The position numbers were made by a program, and so were the translations under genes. This document shows, piece after piece, positions 18,170-27,624 of a DNA stretch of 33,957 bases. The stretch's first letter is position 1. Each line of letters opens with the position of its first letter. The stretch is taken from positions 1 to 33,957 of the forward strand of contig JAFGFX010000228.1 in NCBI GenBank assembly GCA_016930855.1, read 5' to 3'. The DNA comes from Sedimentisphaerales bacterium. Its GTDB lineage: Bacteria > Planctomycetota > Phycisphaerae > Sedimentisphaerales > SM23-30. Below the pieces are notes generated by a model that saw nothing but the letters and a program-made list of their open reading frames with translations, had not been told where the DNA came from and made no database searches.

Positions 18170-19891
18170 GTGATCACCATCGAAGTCAACAATCAAACCA
18201 TCGAAGCCAAATCCGGCCAGACCATCCTGGCGGCCCTGAAGGCGGCCGGCGTGACGGTCCCGACGCTCTGCCACCTGGACGATCTGCCGCCCTCCGGGGC
18301 CTGTCGGATGTGCGTGGTCGAGGTCGAGGGCCGCGGCGGCCTGATCCCGAGCTGCGCCTATCCGGTCGCCGAGGGGATGAAGATCAAGACCCATTCGCCC
18401 CGCGTGGTCCGCGCCCGCAAGACGATCATCGAGCTGCTGCTGGCCGACCACCCGGACGACTGCCTGTACTGCGTGCGCAGCGGCAACTGCGAGCTGCAGA
18501 AACTGGCCGAGCAGTACGGCGTCCGCGAACGGCGCTTTACCGGCGCCCGCAGCAGCCATCATCTGGACACCTCCAGCCCGTCGATCGTCCGCGACCCGGC
18601 CAAGTGCATCCTGTGCGGCCGCTGCGTGCGGGTCTGCGAGGAAATCCAGGGCGTCTCCTGCATCGACTTCCTCGGCCGCGGCAGCCGGACCATCGTGGGC
18701 ACCGCCTTCAACCAGGGCCTCAACGTCTCCAGCTGCATCCACTGCGGCCAGTGCATCCTGGCCTGCCCGACCGGCGCCCTGCGGGAACAGGATTGTCTCA
18801 AGGAGGTCTTCAACGCCCTAAAGGATCCCGACACCTTTGTCGTCGTCCAGCACGCGCCCAGCGTCTCGGTGTCCCTGGCGGAGGAATTCGGCATGAAACC
18901 GGGCGTCGACGTCTGCGGGATCATGACCGCCGCCCTGCGGCAGCTTGGATTCGACCGCGTCTTCGATACCGGATTCTCCGCCGACCTGACCATCATGGAG
19001 GAGGCCAGCGAACTCGCCCGGCGCATCCGGCAGGGTGGACCTCTGCCGATGCTGACCAGCTGCTCGCCCGGCTGGATCAAGTTCGTCGAGCAGTTTTATC
19101 CCGATTTTATGCCGCATCTGTCCACCTGCAAGAGCCCGCAGCAGATGATGGGCGCCATCCTCAAGTCCTATTTCGCCGAAACGGAGGGCATCGATCCGGC
19201 CCGCATCTTCAGCGTCTCGATCATGCCCTGCACCGCCAAGAAATTCGAGGCCCAGCGTCCGGAGATGATCCACGACGGCATTGCGGACATCGACGCCGTG
19301 ATCACCACCCGGGAGTTCGCCAAGCTGATCCGCGCCCACGGGCTCGAGCTGTCCCGCCTGGCCCCCGACGTGGCCGATTCCCCCTTCGGCATGCGCAGCA
19401 GCGCCGGCAAGCTCTTCGGCGCCACCGGGGGGGTCATGGAGGCCGCCCTGCGCACCGCCCATTATTTGCTGACCGGCTCGGAGATGCCCATCGAGCCGAT
19501 CAAGGAACTCCGCGGCCTCAAGGGCATCAAACGGGCCCACCTGCAGATCGGCGAGCTGCAAGTCGGCGTCGCCGTCGCCAGCAACCTGAGCAACGCCCGC
19601 GCCCTGCTGGACGAGATTGCCGCCGGCCGCAGCGACCTGCATTTCATCGAGGTGATGACCTGCCCCGGCGGCTGCATCAACGGCGGCGGCCAGCCCCTGC
19701 ATGCCGATCCCCAGGCCATCAGCGAGCGGATGAAGCGACTGTACAAGATCGACCGCGACGACCCGCTGCACTGCTCGCATAACAACCCAGAAATCATCCG
19801 GCTGTACCGGGATTATCTCGGCGAGCCGCTGGGCGAACGCAGCCATCAGTTGCTGCACACCCACTACAGCGAACGGACGGTATACGCCTAG
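18170..19891 (+). CDS. HndD-like catalytic subunit of [FeFe] hydrogenase (group A3-like by context)
   Basis: GTG start at 18170; [2Fe-2S] N-terminus 'PTLCHLDDLPPSGACRMCVVEV', His-Cys cluster region, two [4Fe-4S] motifs, H-cluster motifs 'TSCSPGWIKF', 'MPCTAKKFEAQRPE', 'EVMTCPGGCINGGGQP', small-subunit-like C-terminus. Confidence 0.96.
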   Translation: MITIEVNNQTIEAKSGQTILAALKAAGVTVPTLCHLDDLPPSGACRMCVVEVEGRGGLIPSCAYPVAEGMKIKTHSPRVVRARKTIIELLLADHPDDCLYCVRSGNCELQKLAEQYGVRERRFTGARSSHHLDTSSPSIVRDPAKCILCGRCVRVCEEIQGVSCIDFLGRGSRTIVGTAFNQGLNVSSCIHCGQCILACPTGALREQDCLKEVFNALKDPDTFVVVQHAPSVSVSLAEEFGMKPGVDVCGIMTAALRQLGFDRVFDTGFSADLTIMEEASELARRIRQGGPLPMLTSCSPGWIKFVEQFYPDFMPHLSTCKSPQQMMGAILKSYFAETEGIDPARIFSVSIMPCTAKKFEAQRPEMIHDGIADIDAVITTREFAKLIRAHGLELSRLAPDVADSPFGMRSSAGKLFGATGGVMEAALRTAHYLLTGSEMPIEPIKELRGLKGIKRAHLQIGELQVGVAVASNLSNARALLDEIAAGRSDLHFIEVMTCPGGCINGGGQPLHADPQAISERMKRLYKIDRDDPLHCSHNNPEIIRLYRDYLGEPLGERSHQLLHTHYSERTVYA

Positions 19892-19983
19892 GGCGTCCCG
19901 CCCCAACGCTTCGACGATCCGGGCCGCCCGCAGGGAGTACCGCTATCCGGACGAGTGGCCAAAAGGGATTACAAGGAAACAGT

Positions 19984-22068
19984 ATGGTTCAACCGGCGAA
20001 CATCGCATTTATCCGAACGGCCAAGGAAAACTGCCGCGTGTGCTACACCTGCGTGCGGGAGTGTCCCGCCAAGGCCATTCGCATCGCCGAGGGCCAGGCC
20101 CAGATCATCGCCGAACGGTGCATCAGCTGCGGCAACTGCGTTCGGGTGTGCAGCCAGGGCGCCAAGCAGGTCATCCACGGCATCGATCCCGTCCGGGAGC
20201 TGCTGGCCGGTCCCGAGCCCGTGGCCGCCTGCCTGGCGCCCAGTTTCCCGGCGGAATTTTCCGAGTGGGAATATGAAACCTTCCTCGGCATGGTCCGGGC
20301 CCTGGGATTCGATTATCTGATCGAGGTCGCCTTCGGCGCCGACCTGGTCGCCCGCCGCTATGCCGAGCTGCTGGCCTCGCCGGACCGGTCGCGCAGCTAT
20401 ATTTCCACCGCCTGCCCGGCCATCGTCAGTTATGTCGCCAAGTATCATCCCCAACTGGTCGACCGCCTGGCGCCCATCGTCTCGCCCATGGTCGCGGCCG
20501 CCCGCGTGGTGCGGCACCGTTACGGCCCGCAGGTAAAACAGGTGTTCATCGGGCCCTGCATCGCCAAGAAAAGCGAGGCCCTGCACGCCCCGGTGGACCT
20601 GGAACTCGACGCGGTCCTGACCTTCGCCGAACTGGCCCGGATGTTCGACGAGAGCGGACTCGATCCGGCCGCCGTCGCTCCGGCTGATTTCGATCCGCCC
20701 CGCGCCGGCCTGGGCGCGTTGTTTCCCATCAGCCGGGGCCTGTTGCAGGCCGCCGACATTGCCGAGGACCTGATGGTCGGCGATGTGGTCGCCACCGACG
20801 GCCGGACGAACTTCGTGGAGGCCATCAAGGAATTTGAAAGCGGCGCCCTGGACGCCCGGTTGCTGGAGGTGCTGGCCTGCAACGGCTGCATCATGGGGGC
20901 GGGGATGACCACGGATCTGCCGCTGTTTCGCCGCCGGTCGCAGGTGAGCCGCTACGTGCGGCGGCGGATGCGGCAATTCGACCGGGCCGCCTGGCAGCGG
21001 GACATGGACTGTTTCGGCGAACTGGATCTCGGCGCCCGATTTCACCCGGACGACCAGCGCGTCCCCGTGCCCTTCGCCGAGGAAATCACCTACATCATGG
21101 CCAAGATGGGCAAGCGCAATCCGGAGGACGAACTCAATTGCGGCGCCTGTGGCTACGATACCTGTCGGGAGCATGCCGTGGCCATCTTCAAGGGCCTGGC
21201 GGAAAGTGAAATGTGCCTGCCGCACACCATCGATCAGCTGCGCCGCACGGTCGAGAAGCTCGCGGCCTCCAACGAGCAGTTGGCCGACACCCGCGAGGCC
21301 CTCATGCAGTCGGAAAAACTGGCCAGCATGGGCCAGTTGGCCGCCGGCATCGCCCACGAAGTGAACAATCCGCTGGGCGTGGTGCTCATGTACGCCCACC
21401 TGCTGCTGGACGAGATCGAACAGCACTCGCCGATTCGCGAGGATCTGCACATGATCGCCGAGCAGGCCGACCGCTGCAAGAAGATCGTCGCCGGTCTGCT
21501 TCATTTCGCCCGGCAGAACAAGGTCCAGCTGCAGCCGACCGATGTGACGGCGCTGGTCGATCGGGTCTTGCAGGTGGCCGCTGCGCCCCTGAACGTCACG
21601 GTGCAGGCCCAAAACGAGCTGACCGACCGAATCGCCGAGATCGATCCCGACCAGATCGTGCAGGTGCTCAACAATCTGATTCACAACGCCTTTTCGGCCA
21701 TGCCCGACGGCGGGACGCTGCACCTGCGCACCTACGGCGATACGGCCCAGGTCCGGATCGACGTGACCGACACCGGCGTGGGAATCGCCAAGGAAAATCT
21801 GGGCAAGCTCTTTGAGCCGTTTTTCACCACCAAGGACATCGGCCAAGGCACCGGCCTGGGCCTGTCGGTCACCTACGGCATCATCAAGATGCACCGGGGC
21901 GACATCCAGGTCCATACCAACGCCGATCCGGCGGCCGGTCCGACCGGCTCGACCTTTACCGTCATCCTGCCCCGCCGCCAGAGCCCCCGGCCGGTCGAAG
22001 CGAACCGACGGGACATCGGATACGACCAAATTGAAACTAAGGACACCCGAACGGACTACCAATCGTAA
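19984..22068 (+). CDS. Ferredoxin / [FeFe]-hydrogenase H-cluster-like domain / FeS domain / histidine kinase fusion (putative redox or H2 sensor kinase)
   Basis: '[18 protein letters not shown]...[16 protein letters not shown]'; '[10 protein letters not shown]', '[11 protein letters not shown]', '[15 protein letters not shown]' as H-cluster-like motifs; '[20 protein letters not shown]'; HisKA '[21 protein letters not shown]'; HATPase '[13 protein letters not shown]', '[22 protein letters not shown]', '[14 protein letters not shown]'. Confidence 0.93.
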   Translation: MVQPANIAFIRTAKENCRVCYTCVRECPAKAIRIAEGQAQIIAERCISCGNCVRVCSQGAKQVIHGIDPVRELLAGPEPVAACLAPSFPAEFSEWEYETFLGMVRALGFDYLIEVAFGADLVARRYAELLASPDRSRSYISTACPAIVSYVAKYHPQLVDRLAPIVSPMVAAARVVRHRYGPQVKQVFIGPCIAKKSEALHAPVDLELDAVLTFAELARMFDESGLDPAAVAPADFDPPRAGLGALFPISRGLLQAADIAEDLMVGDVVATDGRTNFVEAIKEFESGALDARLLEVLACNGCIMGAGMTTDLPLFRRRSQVSRYVRRRMRQFDRAAWQRDMDCFGELDLGARFHPDDQRVPVPFAEEITYIMAKMGKRNPEDELNCGACGYDTCREHAVAIFKGLAESEMCLPHTIDQLRRTVEKLAASNEQLADTREALMQSEKLASMGQLAAGIAHEVNNPLGVVLMYAHLLLDEIEQHSPIREDLHMIAEQADRCKKIVAGLLHFARQNKVQLQPTDVTALVDRVLQVAAAPLNVTVQAQNELTDRIAEIDPDQIVQVLNNLIHNAFSAMPDGGTLHLRTYGDTAQVRIDVTDTGVGIAKENLGKLFEPFFTTKDIGQGTGLGLSVTYGIIKMHRGDIQVHTNADPAAGPTGSTFTVILPRRQSPRPVEANRRDIGYDQIETKDTRTDYQS

Positions 22069-22491
22069 ATGAAAGTCGAGCCCGCCATGAATCCAACCCG
22101 GCAGAATCCCGTTACCATCCTTTTGGTGGACGACGATCCCGATTTCCTCTGTCAGATGGAGCTTCAGCTCCGCAACGCCGGCTACGCCGTGACCACGGCC
22201 GCCGATTGCCGGGAGGCCGAGGCCCAGTTGGCACAGGCCCCGCCGGATCTGGCCGTCCTCGATCTGATGATGGATCATCCGGACGACGGATTCGCCCTCT
22301 GCTACCACATCAAGAAGAAGAATCCGGCCACGCCGGTCATCCTGGTCACCGCCGTCACCAGCGAAACGGGCCTGGAATTCGACGCGGCCACGGAGGAGGA
22401 AAAATCCTGGATCCGCGCCGACGCCATGCTCAACAAACCCGTGCGCTTCGAGCAGCTCACCCGCGAGATCGAACGCCTCCTGCGAAAGTGA
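22069..22491 (+). CDS. Stand-alone receiver-domain response regulator
   Basis: 'VTILLVDDDPDFLCQMELQLRNAGY...PDLAVLDLMMDHPDDGFALC...PVILVTAVTSETG...ADAMLNKPV'; starts immediately after the upstream stop (alternative start at 22087). Confidence 0.9.
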   Translation: MKVEPAMNPTRQNPVTILLVDDDPDFLCQMELQLRNAGYAVTTAADCREAEAQLAQAPPDLAVLDLMMDHPDDGFALCYHIKKKNPATPVILVTAVTSETGLEFDAATEEEKSWIRADAMLNKPVRFEQLTREIERLLRK

Positions 22492-22496
22492 ACGTT

Positions 22497-23636
22497 ATGG
22501 AAACCCTGCAAATACTCGTTGTCGATGACGAGCCGGGCATGCTCACCGGCGTGCAGCGGGCCCTGCGCAGCCTGCGGCTGGTGCTGGCCGAGGTCCAGAC
22601 GGAGGTCGATTTCACCGTCGAGACCGCCGCCAGCGGCGAGCTGGCCCTGGAGCGGATCGAGGCCCATCGCCCCGATATCCTCCTGTTGGATCACAAGCTG
22701 CCCGGCATCAGCGGCCTGGACGTTTTGGAACGCATCGCCGCCCGCAAGAGCGACATCCTGACGATCATGATCACCGCCTATGCCTCGCTGGAGACGGCCG
22801 TGACCGCGATCAAACAGGGGGCGTATGACTTTCTGGCCAAGCCGTTCACCCCCGGCGAGCTCAAGGCCACCGTCCACAAGGCGGCCTCCAACCTGGTTCA
22901 CACCCGCCAGGCCCGCAAGCTCGCCCAGGAAAAACGCCGCATCCGCTTTGACGTGATCTCCGTTCTGGTCCACGAGCTCAAGGCCCCGCTGGCCGCCGTC
23001 GAGGGCTACCTCAGCATCCTGCGCGACGGCATCGCCGGCGAGGATCCCGCCCTGCAGCATAAGATGATCGCCCGCTGCGGCGAGCGGATGGACGGCATGC
23101 GCAAGCTCATCGTCGATATGCTGGACCTGACCCGCATCGAGTCCGGCCAGAAGGCCCGCACCTTGAGCCGCGTCGACGTGGCCGAGATCGCCCGCAAGGT
23201 CATGGACAACTGCCAGGCCGCCGCCGCCGGTCGGGGGATCAACCTAATGCTGACCGGGCCGGAAATCCTGGCCATGACCGCCGACGCCGGCGAGATCGAG
23301 ATCGTTCTAAACAACCTGGTGACCAACGCCATCAAGTACAACCGCGACGGCGGCCGGGTGGAGATCCTCCTGAATCAGACCGACTGTCGGGTGACGCTGG
23401 CCGTGCGGGATACCGGCATCGGCCTGACCGAGGAGGAGGCCGCTCGGCTGTTTCAGGATTTCGTCCGTATCAAGAAGACCGAAACCCGAAACATCCCCGG
23501 CAGCGGGCTGGGACTGTCCATCGTCAAGAAGATCGCCTACCTGTACGAGGGAAACGTCGACGTCGAAAGCCAGCCCGGCCAGGGAAGCACCTTTACCGTG
23601 ACCTTGCACAATGAACCGGAAGTCCACCATCACTAA
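22497..23636 (+). CDS. Receiver-histidine kinase hybrid (REC-HisKA-HATPase)
   Basis: 'LQILVVDDEPGMLTGVQRALR...DILLLDHKLPGISGLDVL...TIMITAYASLETAVTAIKQGAYDFLAKPF' followed by 'DVISVLVHELKAPLAAVEGYL' and 'VLNNLVTNAIKYN...DTGIGLTEEEAARLF...GSGLGLSIVKKIAYLYEG'. Confidence 0.92.
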   Translation: METLQILVVDDEPGMLTGVQRALRSLRLVLAEVQTEVDFTVETAASGELALERIEAHRPDILLLDHKLPGISGLDVLERIAARKSDILTIMITAYASLETAVTAIKQGAYDFLAKPFTPGELKATVHKAASNLVHTRQARKLAQEKRRIRFDVISVLVHELKAPLAAVEGYLSILRDGIAGEDPALQHKMIARCGERMDGMRKLIVDMLDLTRIESGQKARTLSRVDVAEIARKVMDNCQAAAAGRGINLMLTGPEILAMTADAGEIEIVLNNLVTNAIKYNRDGGRVEILLNQTDCRVTLAVRDTGIGLTEEEAARLFQDFVRIKKTETRNIPGSGLGLSIVKKIAYLYEGNVDVESQPGQGSTFTVTLHNEPEVHHH

Positions 23637-24702
23637 AGAGCAGATCCGCCGTTGGCTGCGGGAAACGGACTGGCGACGGCTGGATACCCTGTTTGGCCGC
23701 GCCGACCGGGTCCGGCGGGACCACGTCGGCGACGAGGTCCATCTGCGCGGCCTGGTGGAGATATCCAGTCACTGCCAGCGGGATTGTCTCTACTGTGGAC
23801 TGCGCCGTCAGAATCGCATCCTGTCCCGCTATCGCCTCAGTGCCGAGCAGATCCTCGCCTGTGCCCGTCGGGCGGTCCACTACGGCTACGGCACCGTGGT
23901 GCTCCAATCCGGCGAGGACTCCGGCATCCGCCGGGAGTGGCTAACGGAGGTGATTCGCCAATTGAAACGCCAGACGCACCTGGCGGTGACTCTCAGTCTG
24001 GGCGAGCGCGACCGGGCGGACCTGGCGGCCTGGCGCCATGCCGGCGCCGATCGCTACCTCCTGCGGTTCGAGACGGCCAACGCGCATCTGTATAATCGGA
24101 TCCACCCCCCCCGGCGACCGGGCCTTCCCGACCGCTTCGATCTGCTGCGAACCTTGCGGCAGCTCGGCTACGAGGTCGGCAGCGGCGTCATGGTCGGCAT
24201 CCCCGGCCAGACCATCGACGATCTGGCCGACGATATCGAGTGGTTCGGCCGGCTGGATCTGGACATGATCGGGCTGGGTCCCTTTCTGGCCCATCCCCAT
24301 ACGCCGCTGGGACAAGAATATGCCGAAGCATCCGACCGCCCGGCCGACCCCCGACAGGTCGCCAACAGCGAGTTGATGACCTACAAGGCGATCGCCCTGG
24401 TGCGGCTGGTCTGTCCGGACGCCAACATCCCCAGCACCACGGCTCTCGCCAGCCTCAATCCGCAGAACGGTCGGGAAGAGGGCCTGCGGTGCGGGGCCAA
24501 CGTCATTATGCCCAACCTGACGCCCCTTGCCTACCGGCGGCAGTACGAAATCTATCCGGCCAAGGCCTGTCTCCAGGAAGAGCCCGGCCGATTCGATCAA
24601 CAGCTCAAACAGCGGATAGCCGCCCTGGGCCGTCGCGTCGGCGTCGGTCCCGGAGCCGCCCCGCATTATCTCGAACGCCGCAAAGCAGAGGTGCCATCGT
24701 GA
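23611..24702 (+). CDS. hydE: [FeFe] hydrogenase H-cluster radical SAM maturase HydE
   Basis: 'VHLRGLVEISSHCQRDCLYCGLRRQN', 'YRLSAEQILACARRAVHYGYGTVVLQSGED', 'RYLLRFETANAHLYNRIHP', 'YEVGSGVMVGIPGQTIDDLADDI'. Confidence 0.95.
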   Translation: MNRKSTITKEQIRRWLRETDWRRLDTLFGRADRVRRDHVGDEVHLRGLVEISSHCQRDCLYCGLRRQNRILSRYRLSAEQILACARRAVHYGYGTVVLQSGEDSGIRREWLTEVIRQLKRQTHLAVTLSLGERDRADLAAWRHAGADRYLLRFETANAHLYNRIHPPRRPGLPDRFDLLRTLRQLGYEVGSGVMVGIPGQTIDDLADDIEWFGRLDLDMIGLGPFLAHPHTPLGQEYAEASDRPADPRQVANSELMTYKAIALVRLVCPDANIPSTTALASLNPQNGREEGLRCGANVIMPNLTPLAYRRQYEIYPAKACLQEEPGRFDQQLKQRIAALGRRVGVGPGAAPHYLERRKAEVPS

Positions 24703-26123
24703 ACACTACCCTGCCGATGAATCGCAGCGCGGACGCGATCGATTTTATCGATGACGTGGCCTTGACCGGCCTGCTGGACGTCGGATCGCCCGAACCACAG
24801 CGCGTCCGGGACATCATCGCCAAGAGCCTGGCCAAGGAGGCGCTAACCGTCGAGGAAACTGCTACCCTGCTGCGGGCGGACGATCCGGCCCTAGCCGAGG
24901 AGATCTTCGATGCCGCCCGCGACCTGAAGCGCCGGGTCTACGGCAACCGGATTGTGCTGTTCGCCCCCCTCTACATCGGCAATCTCTGCATCAACGACTG
25001 TGCCTACTGCGGCTTTCGCCGCTCCAATCCGGACGCCGTCCGCCGGACGCTCAATCCCGGCGAGGTGCGCCGCCAGGTCGAGGCCCTCGAACGGGCCGGT
25101 CACAAGCGGCTGATCCTGGTCTTCGGCGAGCACGCCCGCTACCATGCCGAGTACATCGCCCAGACCGTCCGGACCGTGTATGACGTCAAGGTCGACCACG
25201 GCGAGATCCGCCGCGTCAACATCAACGCCGCCCCCCTGGAGATCGAGGACTACCGCATCGTCAAGGATGCCGGCATCGGCACCTATCAGATCTTCCAGGA
25301 GACCTACCATCACGAGACCTACCGCCGCTATCACCCGGCCGACACCCGCAAGGGCGATTACCTCTATCGCCTGGACGGCCTGAGTCGGGCCCTGCAGGCC
25401 GGCTGCGACGACGTGGGCATCGGCGCCCTGTTCGGACTGGCCGACTGGCGGTTCGAGGTGCTCGGACTGGTCAGCCACGCCCTCTTTCTCCAGCGACGCT
25501 ACGGCGTCGGGCCCCACACCATCAGCTTCCCGCGTCTGCGGCCCGCCGCCGGGATCGAGTTCGATCCGCGGTTTCTGGTCAACGACGAGGATTTCAAGCG
25601 CCTGATCGCCATACTCCGCCTGGCGGTGCCCTATACCGGTCTGATCCTGACCGCCCGGGAGAATCCCGAGCTGCGCCGGGCGGTGATGGACTTCGGCGTC
25701 TCCCAGATCGATGCCGGCAGTCGCATCGAGATCGGCGGCTACACCGAGTTCGGTGACGCCCAGGTCATGCAGCGCGAACAGTTCACCCTCGGCGATGTCC
25801 GACCGCTGGACGAGGTGATGGGCCAACTGCTCGAGGACGGCTACCTGCCCAGCTTTTGCACCGCCTGCTATCGGCTGGGGCGCACCGGCGAGCATTTCAT
25901 GGAGTTCGCCATCCCCGGCTTCATCAAGCGCTACTGCACGCCCAACGCCCTGACCACGCTGATGGAGTATCTGGTGGACTACGCCAGCCCCGCCACCCGG
26001 CAAAAGGGCCTGACCCTGGTCCAGTACGAACTGGACCGGATGCCCGCCGGCAAGCACAAAGAGGATCTGCAGCGCCGCCTGCGTCAGATCCGGTACTCCG
26101 GCGACCGGGATCTGTATGTATAA
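24699..26123 (+). CDS. hydG: [FeFe] hydrogenase H-cluster radical SAM maturase HydG
   Basis: GTG start overlapping the hydE stop; 'LFAPLYIGNLCINDCAYCGFRRSN', 'GEIRRVNINAAPLEIEDYRIVKDAGIGTYQIFQETYHHETY', C-terminal auxiliary-cluster motif 'SFCTACYRLGRTGEHFMEFAIPGFIKRYCTPNALTT'. Confidence 0.97.
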   Translation: MNTTLPMNRSADAIDFIDDVALTGLLDVGSPEPQRVRDIIAKSLAKEALTVEETATLLRADDPALAEEIFDAARDLKRRVYGNRIVLFAPLYIGNLCINDCAYCGFRRSNPDAVRRTLNPGEVRRQVEALERAGHKRLILVFGEHARYHAEYIAQTVRTVYDVKVDHGEIRRVNINAAPLEIEDYRIVKDAGIGTYQIFQETYHHETYRRYHPADTRKGDYLYRLDGLSRALQAGCDDVGIGALFGLADWRFEVLGLVSHALFLQRRYGVGPHTISFPRLRPAAGIEFDPRFLVNDEDFKRLIAILRLAVPYTGLILTARENPELRRAVMDFGVSQIDAGSRIEIGGYTEFGDAQVMQREQFTLGDVRPLDEVMGQLLEDGYLPSFCTACYRLGRTGEHFMEFAIPGFIKRYCTPNALTTLMEYLVDYASPATRQKGLTLVQYELDRMPAGKHKEDLQRRLRQIRYSGDRDLYV

Positions 26124-26181
26124 CATCCCCGCCGAGCGACCCCGTCCAAGAATGGGACCATTTGGCAAGCGAAAAAATATC

Positions 26182-27624
26182 ATGACCTATCGCATCGAAA
26201 AAGACAGTCTCGGCGAACGCCAGGTTCCCGCCGCTACCCTCTATGGCATCCACACCCTGCGGGCCCGGGAGAACTTCCCCCTGGCCGGCCGGCCGGTGAA
26301 TCCGGCGCTGATCCATGCCTACGGCGTCGTGAAACGGGCCTGCTGCCGGGCCAACCAGCAATGGCGCCCCTGGCCGGACGGTATCTTCGCCGCCATGGAG
26401 CAGGCCTGTTCCGAGATGCAGCGGGGCCTGCTCGACGAGCACATCCTCGTCGACGCCCTCCAGGGCGGCGCCGGCACCTCCACCAACATGAATATTAATG
26501 AGGTGTTGGCCAACCGGGCCCTGCAGATCCTGGACCGGCAGCCCGGCGACTATACGTGCATCCATCCGCTGGACGACCTCAACCGCCATCAATCCACCAA
26601 CGACACCTACCCAACCGCCCTCAAGGTGGCCGCGTTGGAGGAACTGGCCCGGCTGGAGCCGCAGGTCATTGCCCTGCTGGAGGCCTTCCAGGTGCAGGAA
26701 AAGAAACTCGCCCACGTCGTCAAGATCGGCCGCACCCAGTTCCAGGACGCCGTGCTGACCACCCTTGGCCGCGAGATGGGCGCCTACGCCGAGGCCCTCG
26801 CCCGCGACCGCTGGCGCCTCTACAAGTGTCGCGAGCGGCTCCGCGTGGTCGCCCTCGGCGGCACCGCCATCGGCACCGGCCTGGGGGCGCCCCGGTCCTA
26901 CATCTTCCGCGTGGTGGATCTCCTGAGGGAGCTGACGAATCTGCCGATCGCCCGGGCGGAAAATCTCGTGGAAGCGACCCAGAATACCGACGTGTTCGTG
27001 GAGGTCAGCGGCCTGCTGAAGACCCTGGCCAGCAACCTCTTAAAGATCAGCACGGATCTGCGCTTCCTGTCGTCCGGTCCCCGTGCCGGGATCGGCGAAC
27101 TGCGCCTGCCGCCGCGGCAGGCGGGCTCATCGATCATGCCCGGCAAGGTCAATCCGGTGATCCCTGAGGCCATCTCCCAGGCGGCCCTGCAGGTCTTCGC
27201 CAATGATCAGGCTATTACCCAGGCGTGCAGTATGGGCCATCTGGAGTTGAACGCCTTCCTGCCGCTGATCGCCGACCGGCTGCTGGAAGGGATTCAGCTT
27301 ATGACTCGCTCCTGCGCCATATTGCGCCAGGGGTGCGTGGCGGGCCTGACGGCCGACGAGGCCCGCTGCCGGATGCAGGTGGAAAACGCCACCGCCGCGG
27401 TTACGGCGCTGGTCGAGGTGATCGGTTACGAAGCGGCCGCCGCGGTCGCCGCCGCCGCCGAGCGGGAGAAAAAGACCGTTCGCCAGATCGTCCTGGAACG
27501 GGGACTGCTGAACGCCCACCAATTCGATCGCTGCATCTCGCCCGAACAGGTGATGCGATTGGGCTCCGTCGGCGGGGGCAGCGATACGGCGCCGCCGCCC
27601 GACAGCGGGGGCGAACCATCATGA
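26182..27624 (+). CDS. aspA: Aspartate ammonia-lyase (aspartase/fumarase superfamily)
   Basis: 'MTYRIEKDSLGERQVPAATLYGIHTLRARENFPL', 'GGAGTSTNMNINEVLANRAL', 'HQSTNDTYPTALK', signature 'GSSIMPGKVNPVIPEAISQAALQV'. Confidence 0.92.
   Translation: MTYRIEKDSLGERQVPAATLYGIHTLRARENFPLAGRPVNPALIHAYGVVKRACCRANQQWRPWPDGIFAAMEQACSEMQRGLLDEHILVDALQGGAGTSTNMNINEVLANRALQILDRQPGDYTCIHPLDDLNRHQSTNDTYPTALKVAALEELARLEPQVIALLEAFQVQEKKLAHVVKIGRTQFQDAVLTTLGREMGAYAEALARDRWRLYKCRERLRVVALGGTAIGTGLGAPRSYIFRVVDLLRELTNLPIARAENLVEATQNTDVFVEVSGLLKTLASNLLKISTDLRFLSSGPRAGIGELRLPPRQAGSSIMPGKVNPVIPEAISQAALQVFANDQAITQACSMGHLELNAFLPLIADRLLEGIQLMTRSCAILRQGCVAGLTADEARCRMQVENATAAVTALVEVIGYEAAAAVAAAAEREKKTVRQIVLERGLLNAHQFDRCISPEQVMRLGSVGGGSDTAPPPDSGGEPS

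Noticed and set aside
18040-19782. 580-aa plus-strand ORF in the hydrogenase region
   Set aside because: Alternate-frame artefact overlapping hndD; composition dominated by R/P/G/A with no domain.
17342-19891. 849-aa ORF suggesting a larger hydrogenase fusion protein
   Set aside because: Its first ~276 codons overlap hndC out of frame and are Arg/Gly/Pro-rich frame-shadow sequence; the recognisable HndD starts at GTG 18170.
19969-22308. 779-aa minus-strand ORF opposite the H-domain kinase
   Set aside because: Antisense shadow of a high-GC coding region; no recognisable domain, while the plus strand encodes clear Fe-S and kinase motifs.
24240-24698. N-terminal extension of the HydG ORF
   Set aside because: Overlaps hydE out of frame; a GTG start at 24699 overlapping the hydE stop gives a normal-length HydG.
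27225-27620. N-terminal extension of the HydF ORF
   Set aside because: Overlaps aspA out of frame; ATG at 27621 (ATGA overlap) gives the normal HydF N-terminus.
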